From contig CAYMLL010000049.1 of NCBI GenBank assembly GCA_964390645.1, forward strand, positions 1 through 31,805: a stretch of DNA of 31,805 nucleotides, in the 5' to 3' direction. The position numbers and the translations under genes are program-made. Under the pieces are notes generated by a model. The model was not told the origin of the DNA and did no database searches. It saw only the letters and a list, made by a program, of their open reading frames with translations. Positions 16,865-24,783 of the stretch are shown in pieces; position 1 is the first letter of the stretch; each line of letters starts with the position of its first letter. This DNA is from CAYMLL01 sp964390645 (GTDB lineage: Bacteria > Planctomycetota > UBA8108).

Positions 16865-16904
16865 CAATCAAAAACATTGATTGAATCTTTCTCTCTGATA
16901 GATT
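16865..16904. promoter_or_regulatory. AT-rich inverted repeats in the LysR divergent promoter (probable operator)
   Basis: caatcaa (16865-16871) and ttgattg (16877-16883) form a perfect 7-bp inverted repeat with a 5-nt spacer, preserving the dyad typical of LysR-type boxes. A second dyad, aatct (16884-16888) with agatt (16900-16904), follows. The segment 16863-16912 is strikingly AT-rich for this genome and ends immediately before the LysR start, as expected for autoregulation and divergent control. Confidence 0.6.
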
Positions 16905-16910
16905 TTTTCT

Positions 16911-17864
16911 ATGTCTTCCGAAATCGATCTGCGCTCGATCCAGGCCTTCGTCGAGGTGGCGACCTGCGGCTCGTTCACCACCGCCGCCCGCAGCCTGCTG
17001 CTCACCCAGCCATCGATCAGCGCCCGGATCGCCTCCCTCGAGTCGACCCTCGGGACCAGGCTGCTCGACCGCGGAGCCGGAGCCGGAGCCGTCGCGACGA
17101 CGCCCGCGGGCGATGTCTTCCTGCCCCACGCCCGCGGAATGCTGCGCTCGCGCCGGGAGGCGGTCCACGCCTTGCGCGTCTTTCTCGGCGGCGAGGACGG
17201 GACGCTCGACGTCGGGGCGTCCTCGGTTCCCGGAGCCTACCTGCTGCCGGCCGCGCTCGCGGAGCTGCGGCAGGGTTACCCGGGCGTCCGGGTGCGGCTG
17301 CGGGTCGGTGACAGCGACTCGACGCTCGCGGCGCTGCGCCAAGGCCACCTCGAGGTCGGCGTCATCGGTCGCGCGGTGCGGGCGAGGGACGTGACGACAC
17401 GACGCGTCGGCGTTGACGAGATCGTCCTCGTCGCGACGCCCGGGCTGCTGACGACCACGGCGGATCGCCGACGCGGCGGCAAGAGCCCCCGAGCCAGGCG
17501 ACCGAGACGGCTCCGGGTGTCCCTCGCCGAGCTCGGCGCCCTCCCGCTCGTGCTTCGAGAGGCGGGGTCCGCCACGCGCCGTGTCGCGCTCGACGCCATC
17601 GCGAAGCTCGGAGTCCCCCGTGGCGACCTCGACGTCATCCTCGAGATCGGCAGCAGCTCGGCCGCGATCCAGGCGGCGCTCGCCGGACTGGGAGCGACCT
17701 TCGTCACGAGTCTCGCCGTCGAGCAGCCCCTCGCGACCGGCCGGCTCGTCCGGCTCGACGTCGACGGGCTCGATCTCCGGAGGCCGCTCGTGCTGGTGCG
17801 GCGCCGCGGCCGTACACTGTCGCCGGCGGCGAGAGCGCTTTCGCGCATCATCGGACGGCGTTAG
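16911..17864 (+). CDS. LysR-family transcriptional regulator
   Basis: This 317-residue regulator has an N-terminal winged helix-turn-helix (IDLRSIQAFVEVATCGSFTT, then RSLLLTQPSISARIASLE, about residues 5-45) and a periplasmic-binding-like effector domain. The effector domain begins VGASSVPGAYLLPAALAEL and includes VGDSDSTLAALRQGHLEVGVIG and LVLREAGSATR. The start is ATG 16911; no Shine-Dalgarno is visible, only an AT-rich leader. An Arg/Lys-rich insertion (RRRGGKSPRARRPRRLR) sits in the effector domain. The ASS-x-PG-x-YLLP block and the C-terminus (RTLSPAARAL) remind me of the LysR subgroup annotated as selenium-metabolism-associated and of CbbR/CysB-like members. That is from memory and unverified. 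It is followed after 12 bp by the DUF523 gene, which it probably controls. Confidence 0.92.
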   Translation: MSSEIDLRSIQAFVEVATCGSFTTAARSLLLTQPSISARIASLESTLGTRLLDRGAGAGAVATTPAGDVFLPHARGMLRSRREAVHALRVFLGGEDGTLDVGASSVPGAYLLPAALAELRQGYPGVRVRLRVGDSDSTLAALRQGHLEVGVIGRAVRARDVTTRRVGVDEIVLVATPGLLTTTADRRRGGKSPRARRPRRLRVSLAELGALPLVLREAGSATRRVALDAIAKLGVPRGDLDVILEIGSSSAAIQAALAGLGATFVTSLAVEQPLATGRLVRLDVDGLDLRRPLVLVRRRGRTLSPAARALSRIIGRR

Positions 17865-17876
17865 AAGGGAGCCCCG

Positions 17877-18602
17877 ATGACCGACGACTCCACCACCGAC
17901 CCACGACCTCGAGTCGGCGTCAGCAGCTGCCTCCTGGGCGAGCCCGTGCGCCATGACGGAGCCCACAAGCGCAGCGACGCGGTCGTCGAGTGCATGGGGC
18001 CGCTCTTCGCATGGGTCCCCGTCTGCCCGGAAGTCGAGATCGGACTCGGCGTGCCACGCGAACCCCTTCACTTGGTCGGCGAGGTCGCGGCGCCGACGAT
18101 GCTCGTCACCCGCACCGGCGAGGATCTGACGGCCCGGATGAACGAGTTCGCGTCCCGCAGAATCGACTCGCTGCTCGCCGCAGGAGTCCGCGGCTACGTG
18201 CTGAAGAGCAGGAGCCCGTCGTGCGGCCTCGGGACCGTGTCCGTCGTCTCTCGAGACGAGGCGACCGCCCCTCCCGGCAGCGCGCTCTTCACGATCGCCC
18301 TTCGCGAGGGCGCGCCGCTGCGGCCCGGCGGCGACGAGCTCGGCGTGTTCGAGCCGGCGACTCGAGAGCGATTCACGCACCGGGTGCTGGCCTACGACGA
18401 GTGGCGCCGGCTCGTCGGACCACCACCGGACGACGATCTCGCAGAGCGCGTCGGCGACCTCGCCGGGGAGCCCCCTTCCGGGCCCCGGGAGCTGCACGCG
18501 CTCGAGTCTCGACTGGCCGCCGATCCTGACGCGTGGAGAACGATCGAGGAGCGACTCCTCAGTTCCGGCCGAGGTCCAGGGGCTCGCCCTCGAGATCGGT
18601 GA
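17877..18602 (+). CDS. DUF523 (YbbK/TudS-like) iron-sulfur protein
   Basis: This 241-residue protein is preceded by a strong GAAGGGAG ribosome binding site and sits 12 bp after the LysR gene. The DUF523 domain fills about residues 11-160, with conserved blocks VSSCLLGEPVRHDG (C18), VCPEVEIGLGVPRE (C50) and LKSRSPSCG (C116). In the characterised DUF523 member TudS, a thiouracil desulfidase, three cysteines in corresponding motifs bind a catalytic [4Fe-4S] cluster. The same chemistry is plausible here but not shown. The C-terminal 70-80 residues are extra and do not look like the DUF1722 fusion partner seen in longer homologues. The 3' end overlaps the convergent HEAT-repeat gene by 44 bp. It probably acts in the cytoplasm. 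Confidence 0.88.
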   Translation: MTDDSTTDPRPRVGVSSCLLGEPVRHDGAHKRSDAVVECMGPLFAWVPVCPEVEIGLGVPREPLHLVGEVAAPTMLVTRTGEDLTARMNEFASRRIDSLLAAGVRGYVLKSRSPSCGLGTVSVVSRDEATAPPGSALFTIALREGAPLRPGGDELGVFEPATRERFTHRVLAYDEWRRLVGPPPDDDLAERVGDLAGEPPSGPRELHALESRLAADPDAWRTIEERLLSSGRGPGARPRDR

Positions 18603-20643
18603 TGCGCAGGGCGAACTCCCAGTCGGATTCGCCCTGCTGAATCTTCAGCAGCACGCGGTTCTTGCCCTTACGGAGCTTCACCTTCTTGACGTCCTGATCG
18701 ACGACCAGGCTGCGCCCGGCGAGGACGTAGTGGACGCGCTCGCCGTTGACCCAGCACGCCATGCCGTCGTCGCTACCCATCTTGAAGAGCACCTCCCGAT
18801 CGGAGTCGACGTCGAGCTCGGTGTACGCGTACGCGAGCACGCGCGTGCCACGGCGAAACACCGGCAGCAGGTTGACCCTGCCGTCGAGCGCCAGGTCGGA
18901 GAGCTTCTTCCAGCGGTACCGCCGCGGTCCGATGCGCCAGACCTTTCCGAGATCGATCTTGCGCTCCGGCTCGAGCTCACGCCCGAGCCCCTGTCCGTCG
19001 GCGTCCTGAACGGGACCGGTGAGAAACCAGTCGAGCACGAAGCCCCGGGCCCGCGCACGGCGCTGCGGATCTCGCCCCAGCTTCCGCAGCTCGGCGGCCG
19101 CCCTGGTGATCACGTCGCGTGGAAAGGTGCCGGTGGCGATGCGCATCAGGCGCTTCTCCGCGGCGTCGACATCGCCACCCGCGCCGACCTTCACCGCCAG
19201 CGCGATGTAGCCGTTCGCCGCGTCGACCGCGAGGATCGAGTCGCCCAGGAACGGCGCCAGCGCGTCGATGTTCTCCGGCTCGGCGGCGGAGATCATCCCG
19301 CGGAGCGATCGCGAGCGCAGCGTCGCATCGTTCGTGAGCCCGAGCGCCTTCAAGAACATCGCGAAGCTCCGGGGCTTCTCACCTCCCTCGAGACGCTTCT
19401 CGGCAACCAGGACATAGCCCTTCAGCGCCGTGGCGCGAACCGCGTCGCTGCCGCTCTGCGCAACCTCGAGGTACCTCGCCTCCATGTCGAGCGTCGCGAG
19501 CCGGCCGCCCAGGTCGAGGCCGACGATCCTCAGCTCGACCTCGTCACTCGCAGCCGCACGCGCGATCAGCGGCCTTGCCGCGACCGCGTCACGCTCCACG
19601 AGAGCGCGCAGGAGAATCGGCCGGCTGGCTGCCTTCGCGCCCTCGAACCCACGCACCAGGGCCGCGGTGACCGCCGGCCCCTCGAGCGCCGCAAGTCGAC
19701 GGATCGCCAGACGACGGACCCTCACGGATGAGTCGTCGAGGCCGGTGATCAGCTGATCGACGGCGGCGTCATCCCCGCGAGGACAGAGCCGGTGCAGAGC
19801 ACGCTCACGGTGGAAGTCGGCCGGCGCGTTGGCGACGACGTACGAGTACATCTCGACCCCACGCGCGCGGTCCGAGCCCTCGAAGAGCGCATCGGCGAGC
19901 CGCAGATACTCCCCGAAGAGCTTGCGGCGCATCGGGTCGTCGGCCCTCGAGACGGCCCTCGTCAAGGGCCCCACACCCTCCGGCGATCCGAGCCGTGCCA
20001 GCCCCTCCAGAGCGGCGAAGCGCACCTCGGCGCTCCGGACCTCGCAGAGGCCGACGAAGACACCGGCCGTCCGGGCGTCACCTCGCTTGGCGAGCGAGTA
20101 GAGGAGATCCCGACGCTGGTCATCGCCGACGCGAGCGATCGCGGCGACGAGCGCCCGGGTTGCTCCGTCTCCCGCAAAACGCTCGAGCGCCAGACGGGCG
20201 TTCTCCGCGACGTGTCGATCGCCGTCCCCCAGGAGCCCCGCGGCGACCTCGACGGATCGCCCGTCGCCGCCGATGAACCCCATCAGCCAGACACACTCGC
20301 GCCGCAGGTAGGGCAGCTTCGACGAGAGCGCGACCTTCTCGAGCTCTCGCAACACCGGCGCCCGCTCGGCCGCGGCGCCCGGTCGACCGGCGTGGTGAAC
20401 GATCACCGTCAGCGCGTGCCGCGCGGTGATCCTCGGCTCCCGAGCACCGGACTCGATGATCTTCGCGAGCCCGGACACGGCGCGAGGGCCGATGCTCGCG
20501 GCCTCCTTCCGCGCCTCCATGCGCTCGAGATCGTCCTCGGAGCGGATGCGATCGAGGAAGCCCTCGAGACGGTCCTGTCCGACCAGAGGAGCCGTCATGC
20601 CGACGGCGAGAACGAAGCAGGGGAGCGCTGTGAGAGTCTTCAT
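18559..20643 (-). CDS. Secreted HEAT-repeat protein with C-terminal beta (PA14-like) domain
   Basis: This 694-residue protein starts at ATG 20643, with GAGG 7 nt upstream. A Sec signal peptide (MKTLTALPCFVLAVGMTAPLVG) is followed by many HEAT/PBS-type helical repeats to about residue 520. Examples are YLRRECVWLMGFIGG, EVRFAALEGLARLGSPEGV and VRVRRLAIRRLAALEGPAV. The last roughly 150 residues form a beta domain of the type planctomycetes often attach to such proteins (DWFLTGPV, then LYSD-like LFKMGSDDGMACWVNGERVH and KVKLRKGKNRVLLKIQQG). That last part resembles PA14-like ligand-binding sandwiches. It probably mediates protein or carbohydrate contacts outside the cytoplasm. It lies 39 bp after the Gfo/Idh/MocA gene and may be co-transcribed with it. 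Confidence 0.82.
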   Translation of the reverse strand: MKTLTALPCFVLAVGMTAPLVGQDRLEGFLDRIRSEDDLERMEARKEAASIGPRAVSGLAKIIESGAREPRITARHALTVIVHHAGRPGAAAERAPVLRELEKVALSSKLPYLRRECVWLMGFIGGDGRSVEVAAGLLGDGDRHVAENARLALERFAGDGATRALVAAIARVGDDQRRDLLYSLAKRGDARTAGVFVGLCEVRSAEVRFAALEGLARLGSPEGVGPLTRAVSRADDPMRRKLFGEYLRLADALFEGSDRARGVEMYSYVVANAPADFHRERALHRLCPRGDDAAVDQLITGLDDSSVRVRRLAIRRLAALEGPAVTAALVRGFEGAKAASRPILLRALVERDAVAARPLIARAAASDEVELRIVGLDLGGRLATLDMEARYLEVAQSGSDAVRATALKGYVLVAEKRLEGGEKPRSFAMFLKALGLTNDATLRSRSLRGMISAAEPENIDALAPFLGDSILAVDAANGYIALAVKVGAGGDVDAAEKRLMRIATGTFPRDVITRAAAELRKLGRDPQRRARARGFVLDWFLTGPVQDADGQGLGRELEPERKIDLGKVWRIGPRRYRWKKLSDLALDGRVNLLPVFRRGTRVLAYAYTELDVDSDREVLFKMGSDDGMACWVNGERVHYVLAGRSLVVDQDVKKVKLRKGKNRVLLKIQQGESDWEFALRITDLEGEPLDLGRN

Positions 20644-20682
20644 GGTTCGACCTCGGGAACGTGTGTCGAGGAGGCGCCGCGA

Positions 20683-21963
20683 TCAGATACGCCAGGGCGA
20701 GCGGTTCGGCCGGCGGACGAGGCGATCAGCCTCCTCGTCGCCGATCACCTGCTCCCGCTCCGGGTCCCAGCTCAGCGCTCGGCCCAGCCGGTAGGACATG
20801 TTGCCGAGAACACAGAGGGTGCAGACCGCGTGTCCCGCCTCGATGGTCATGATCGGCTTCTTGCGCGAGCGGATGCAGTCGACCCAGTTCTGCTCGTGTC
20901 CGGGGCTCCTGTACGGTGTCTTGCCGCCCGCGGGGATCTCGTATTCGAGCGCCCGCGCCTCGGCGAAGGTGCCGCCGTCCCCGCCGCCGACGACGAGAGA
21001 GCCCCTGTCTCCGACGTACTGCGAGCCGAAGCCCTTGCCCTGCATCGGCGCCACGGGGGTTCCCGGCTGACGCCAGTACATCGTCCAGTCCGGGTCCTTG
21101 AAAACGTACTTGATCTCCATCTTCGTCGGGCAGTCCCAGATGCCCTTGCGAGGCGGGGTCCCCGTCGCCTCGACGCGAACCGGCCCCTGCTGATCCGCGT
21201 CCAGGATGAAGAACGCGCAGGACATCACGTGGGCGCCGCGATCGCGGATCTGTCCGCCGCCGAGCTCGAGCATCCAGCGGAAGTTGAAGTGCACGCGATC
21301 GGCGTTGTATCCCATGTAGCGCACCGGACCGACCCACATGTCCCAGTCCAGGTTGCTCGGCGCCGGCCCGACGCCGGCGGCGCCGCCGACCGGATTCTCG
21401 TAGTGCCAGCAGTTGACCTCCCGGACACGGCCGATGTTGCCGTTCTGCACGAAGGCGGCCGACTGGAACGCGGCGTGCGTCGAGCGCCCCTGGGAGCCGA
21501 CCTGCATGACGCGGCCGCAGCGCTCCGCGGCGTCGACCATGGCGCGGCCCTCCTCGATCGTCTTGGACGCCGGCTTCTGCACGTAGACGTCCTTGCCCGC
21601 CTCGCAAGCGAGCACCGCCATCACGCCGTGCCAGTGGTCCGGCGTCGCGATGACGACCCCGTCGAGGTCCTTCTGATCGAGCAACGCGCGGAAATCCCTG
21701 TGCTTCGGGACGTACCTGCCGACGATCTTCGCCGCCCTGTCGAGATGCGTCGTGTCCACGTCGCAGAGCGCGCCGACGTGGCGGCGAAAGAAGTTGAGGT
21801 GGCCGGTGCCCATGCCACCGAGACCGATGTGCCCGGTGAGGACCTTCTCGTTCGGCGCAGCGGCCCCCAGAAAGCCCTTCGGGAACACGGCGGGCGCGGC
21901 GACGGCAGCGAGCGACGTGAAAGTACGCTTCGAGAACACACGTCGGGTAACTTTCGGCGGCAT
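20683..21963 (-). CDS. Tat-exported Gfo/Idh/MocA-family oxidoreductase
   Basis: The protein is 426 residues from ATG 21963, with GAGG 7 nt upstream. The N-terminus TRRVFSKRTFTSLAAVAAP is a twin-arginine-type leader typical of planctomycete members. The dinucleotide-binding domain has GHIGLGGMGTGH and DVDTTHL, followed by the family block VVIATPDHWHGVMA and the catalytic-type segment VYVQKPASKTIEEG (the EKP-like Lys). The C-terminal beta domain contains LELGGGQIRDRGAHVMSC and PGHEQNWVDCIRSRKKP. Such enzymes usually oxidise or reduce sugars or cyclitols with NAD(P). How an exported member gets its cofactor (folded export by Tat) fits the leader. The substrate is unknown. Confidence 0.92.
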   Translation of the reverse strand: MPPKVTRRVFSKRTFTSLAAVAAPAVFPKGFLGAAAPNEKVLTGHIGLGGMGTGHLNFFRRHVGALCDVDTTHLDRAAKIVGRYVPKHRDFRALLDQKDLDGVVIATPDHWHGVMAVLACEAGKDVYVQKPASKTIEEGRAMVDAAERCGRVMQVGSQGRSTHAAFQSAAFVQNGNIGRVREVNCWHYENPVGGAAGVGPAPSNLDWDMWVGPVRYMGYNADRVHFNFRWMLELGGGQIRDRGAHVMSCAFFILDADQQGPVRVEATGTPPRKGIWDCPTKMEIKYVFKDPDWTMYWRQPGTPVAPMQGKGFGSQYVGDRGSLVVGGGDGGTFAEARALEYEIPAGGKTPYRSPGHEQNWVDCIRSRKKPIMTIEAGHAVCTLCVLGNMSYRLGRALSWDPEREQVIGDEEADRLVRRPNRSPWRI

Positions 21964-22022
21964 GAGCGAGCCTCGTTCGTGGGTCCTGGAAGAAGGCCGG
22001 TGGCGATGCAAACGCGCCCGCC

Positions 22023-22053
22023 ATGATACTCCCCGACAGGCACAAGTATCCAA
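22023..22053 (-). promoter_or_regulatory. Weak candidate promoter of the oxidoreductase/HEAT gene pair
   Basis: On the minus strand, TTGGAT (22053-22048) and TATCAT (22028-22023) are separated by 19 nt, about 60 nt before ATG 21963. The -10 matches 5 of 6 consensus bases but the -35 is poor and the spacing long. Confidence 0.25.
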
Positions 22054-22102
22054 CATCCCGGAAGCGGAGGAACCTCGACGTGAGCTCGGCCCCGACACCG
22101 CC

Positions 22103-23920
22103 TCAGCACTGCAGGTCGGAGTCCTCCGGCGACGCCACGTCGAACTCCACCCGGAACCTGCTGCCCTTCCCGATCTCGCTGTCGAGACGGATCGTACCGC
22201 CCATCGCCGCGACCAGGTGCTTGACGATCGACAGTCCCAGACCCGTCCCCCCGAGGGCGCGCGAGCGTGCCCTGTCGACACGGTAGAAGCGCTCGAAGAT
22301 GCGCTCCCGATCCTCCTGCTCGATACCGATCCCGGTGTCCTCGACGACGATGACCACACGGTCGCCCTCGACGCCGACACGCAGGAAGACGGAGCCGTCC
22401 TTCGGCGTGTACTTGATCGCGTTGTCGAGCAGGTTGTCGACGATCTTCTGCACGCCCTCCTCGTCCCCGAAGACGTGAACGGGCTCGGCGGCGACCTCGG
22501 ATTCGAGGATCACCCCCTTCTCCTCCGCGACCACCAGAGCCCGTCGCTCGGAGTCGAGCGCTCGCTCGCGCAGGTCGAAGCGCTCCCGGTTGACGTGACC
22601 TTGCCGCCGTGACTGGACGCGTGAGAGCGTCAGGAGATCGGAGACGAGGCTCGAGAGTCGACTCGCCTGGCTCTCGACCTTGTCGAGGAAGCGTGTGCGC
22701 GTGCCCGCGTCCATATCGACGTTGTCGAGCATCGTCTCGACCAGCCCCCGGATCGCCGTCACCGGCGTCTTGAGCTCGTGGGAGACGTTCGCGACGAAGT
22801 CCCTTCGCACCGTCTCCAGCCGTCGCAGGTCGGTGATGTCATGCAGCACGAGCGCGGCGCCCGCAAGCTCGCCTGCCCCGTCTCGAAGCGGCGAGCAGTG
22901 CGCCTCGATCACCCGCGGCCCCGCATCCTGGGTGACGTGCACCTCCTGACGCCGCTCGCCACCATCTCGCAACGTCTCGCGAAGCAGCTCGCCAACCGCG
23001 CGCACGCGTGTCACCTCGTGAAGATGCCTCCCTTCGTGCCGCCCCGGGATCACACGAAGAATCCGTCCGGCAGAGTCGTTGATATGGAGGATCCTCCCCT
23101 GGCGATCGACGGCGACGACTCCCTCGATCATGTCGGCGAGGATCGTCACCACCTTGTTCTCTTCACGAGTCATCGAGTCGATGCGCTCGCGCAGCTGCTG
23201 GGCCATGACGTTGAACGAGCGAGCGAGATCACCGATCTCGTCCGACGTGCCGACGTGAACGCGATCCTGGTAGTTGCCACGCGCGATGGACTCGGCGGCG
23301 ACGGTCAGCGACATCAACGGCCGCGTCACCTTGCGAGTGAAGAAGAAGCTGAAGACCAGGGCGACGAAGATCGCGACGAACGCGCTGGAGACCGCCCGGA
23401 ACCGCAGGCCCGACAGGCGCTCGTGGACGATCTCCAGCGGCAAGGACGTGCGCACGAAGCCGAGCACACGACCGTCCTCCTCGATGAGGAGAGCGTGGTA
23501 GAGCATCTCACTGCTGATCGTCGTGCTGAAGCGAGAGCTCGTCCCGGAGCCGCTTCGGCGCGCTTCCACGACCTCGAGACGGTCGGCGTGATTGTCCATC
23601 TCGCCGACCTCGCGCCGCGAGTCTGCGACGACGCGCCCGTCCGCGACGATGACCGTCAAGCGCACGCCGAGCCGTGGACCGGTCTCCCGCACGCGGTCCT
23701 GAATCGGCAGCACGTCGCGTCCCTGGAAGTACGGCAGCACGACCTGCCTCAGCAGCAGCGCGCTGCGGCGCAGCGTCTCGCGAGCCTCCTCCTTCGTGTC
23801 GTTCTCGATCTGCTGCGCCAGGAGGACACCGACGACGACGGTCGTGACGAGAACCAGCGTCACGGACCCCAGGTAGATCTGCCAGAAGAACCGCGACCGC
23901 CAAATCGAGCTACGAGCCAC
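22103..23920 (-). CDS. phoR: PhoR-type sensor histidine kinase
   Basis: The protein is 605 residues from GTG 23920, 3 nt after the response-regulator stop. In order it has TM1 (residues 11-36), a periplasmic sensor region (about 40-172), TM2 (about 175-196) and HAMP (197-250). A PAS domain follows (about 255-365, TILADMIEGVVAVDRQGRILHIN), then HisKA with the phosphoacceptor H381 in VSHELKTP. The ATPase domain has the N box DNLLDNAIKYTP, G1 DTGIGI, F box FERFYRVD and G2 GGTGLGLSIVKHL. This architecture matches PhoR, the phosphate-responsive kinase, except that the periplasmic loop is longer than in Escherichia coli PhoR. No pst or phoU genes adjoin, so the signal could be other than phosphate. 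It phosphorylates the upstream-encoded regulator. Confidence 0.9.
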   Translation of the reverse strand: MARSSIWRSRFFWQIYLGSVTLVLVTTVVVGVLLAQQIENDTKEEARETLRRSALLLRQVVLPYFQGRDVLPIQDRVRETGPRLGVRLTVIVADGRVVADSRREVGEMDNHADRLEVVEARRSGSGTSSRFSTTISSEMLYHALLIEEDGRVLGFVRTSLPLEIVHERLSGLRFRAVSSAFVAIFVALVFSFFFTRKVTRPLMSLTVAAESIARGNYQDRVHVGTSDEIGDLARSFNVMAQQLRERIDSMTREENKVVTILADMIEGVVAVDRQGRILHINDSAGRILRVIPGRHEGRHLHEVTRVRAVGELLRETLRDGGERRQEVHVTQDAGPRVIEAHCSPLRDGAGELAGAALVLHDITDLRRLETVRRDFVANVSHELKTPVTAIRGLVETMLDNVDMDAGTRTRFLDKVESQASRLSSLVSDLLTLSRVQSRRQGHVNRERFDLRERALDSERRALVVAEEKGVILESEVAAEPVHVFGDEEGVQKIVDNLLDNAIKYTPKDGSVFLRVGVEGDRVVIVVEDTGIGIEQEDRERIFERFYRVDRARSRALGGTGLGLSIVKHLVAAMGGTIRLDSEIGKGSRFRVEFDVASPEDSDLQC

Positions 23921-23923
23921 GAC

Positions 23924-24622
23924 TCAGCGGTAGTCCCGACATCGATAGCCAACCCCGCGGACCGTCTCGACGAGGTCTCGGTACGGTCCGAGCTTCTGAC
24001 GCACGGAGCGGATGTGCACGTCGATGTTGCGGCCCGAGACGATCGCGTCCTGTCCGATGGCCCGGTCGATCAGCTGATCTCGCGAGTAGACACGGCCCGG
24101 ATGTTGAACGAGGTAGAGGAGCATGCGGAACTCGGTCGCCGTGAACTGCGCAGGCTCGCCGTCGACCATCACCTCGAATCTGTCCGAGTCGATGACGACG
24201 CCGTCGATTTCGAGACGACCGGCCTTTCCATCCGCATCGACGGGCGAAGCTCGCCGACGCAGCACGGCCTTCACGCGCGCGACGACCTCGCGCATCTTGA
24301 ACGGCTTCGCGATGTAGTCGTCGGCTCCGACGCCGAGTCCGAGCACGACGTCACTCTCCTCTGCCTTCGCCGTCACCATGATGATCGGCGTGTTCCGAAT
24401 CGTCGTGTCACTGCGAATCTCCCGACAGATCTCGATGCCGTCCTTGCCCGGCAGCATGAGGTCGAGAAGCACGAGCCGCGGTCGGTGCTCCCGAACGAGC
24501 TCGACGGCGCGGGCCCCGTCCGATCCACACACGACATGAAAACCCTCACGAGCGAGGTTGTAGTCGATCACCTCGAGGATGTCGGACTCGTCTTCGATGA
24601 CGAGTATCGTCTCGCTGCTCAC
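23924..24622 (-). CDS. phoB: PhoB-type response regulator (OmpR family)
   Basis: This 232-residue regulator has a receiver domain (about residues 5-118) with acidic pocket E10/D11, phosphoacceptor D54 in LLDLMLPGKDG, T84 and K106 in AKPFKM. The C-terminal OmpR/PhoB winged helix carries FTATEFRMLLYLVQHPGRVYSR, GRNIDVHIRSVRQKLG and a terminal VRGVGYR. The start is GTG 24622, with no strong Shine-Dalgarno. The gene lies immediately upstream of the kinase (3-nt gap) and they form one transcription unit. Overall similarity to PhoB is high, but OmpR-family paralogues are numerous, so phosphate control is likely rather than proven. Confidence 0.9.
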   Translation of the reverse strand: MSSETILVIEDESDILEVIDYNLAREGFHVVCGSDGARAVELVREHRPRLVLLDLMLPGKDGIEICREIRSDTTIRNTPIIMVTAKAEESDVVLGLGVGADDYIAKPFKMREVVARVKAVLRRRASPVDADGKAGRLEIDGVVIDSDRFEVMVDGEPAQFTATEFRMLLYLVQHPGRVYSRDQLIDRAIGQDAIVSGRNIDVHIRSVRQKLGPYRDLVETVRGVGYRCRDYR

Positions 24623-24682
24623 GCTCTGCCGATCCGAAGAGAAACTCGCCGGGGTGAATACCCGTGCTGGACAGCGCCCGGC

Positions 24683-24711
24683 TTGACAGCTGCCCCGCGA
24701 GCGTCGATCAT
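24683..24711 (+). promoter_or_regulatory. Candidate promoter of the PSD1-DUF1501-WD40 operon
   Basis: TTGACA (24683-24688) and GATCAT (24706-24711) are separated by exactly 17 nt. This predicts a start near 24718, some 65 nt before the favoured ATG 24784. The -35 is perfect and the -10 matches 4 of 6. The region also separates this operon from the divergent phoBR-like pair. Confidence 0.4.
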
Positions 24712-24783
24712 CCGTTGATGCGGCCGCCGTGGCAAGATGTCAGCGACCACGAGCGGCACCATCGACCCCGGACCCGACCCCCG

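Noticed and set aside
16809..18497. 562-codon open frame on the minus strand opposite the LysR and DUF523 genes
   Set aside because: Arg/Gly/Asp-rich composition with no domain motifs. It mirrors two well-supported plus-strand genes and is a high-GC shadow.
19792..22026. 744-codon plus-strand frame opposite the HEAT-repeat and Gfo/Idh/MocA genes
   Set aside because: It spans two real minus-strand genes and has no motifs.
22778..24718. 646-codon plus-strand frame opposite the kinase and regulator genes
   Set aside because: The opposite strand shows complete two-component motifs. This frame is a shadow.
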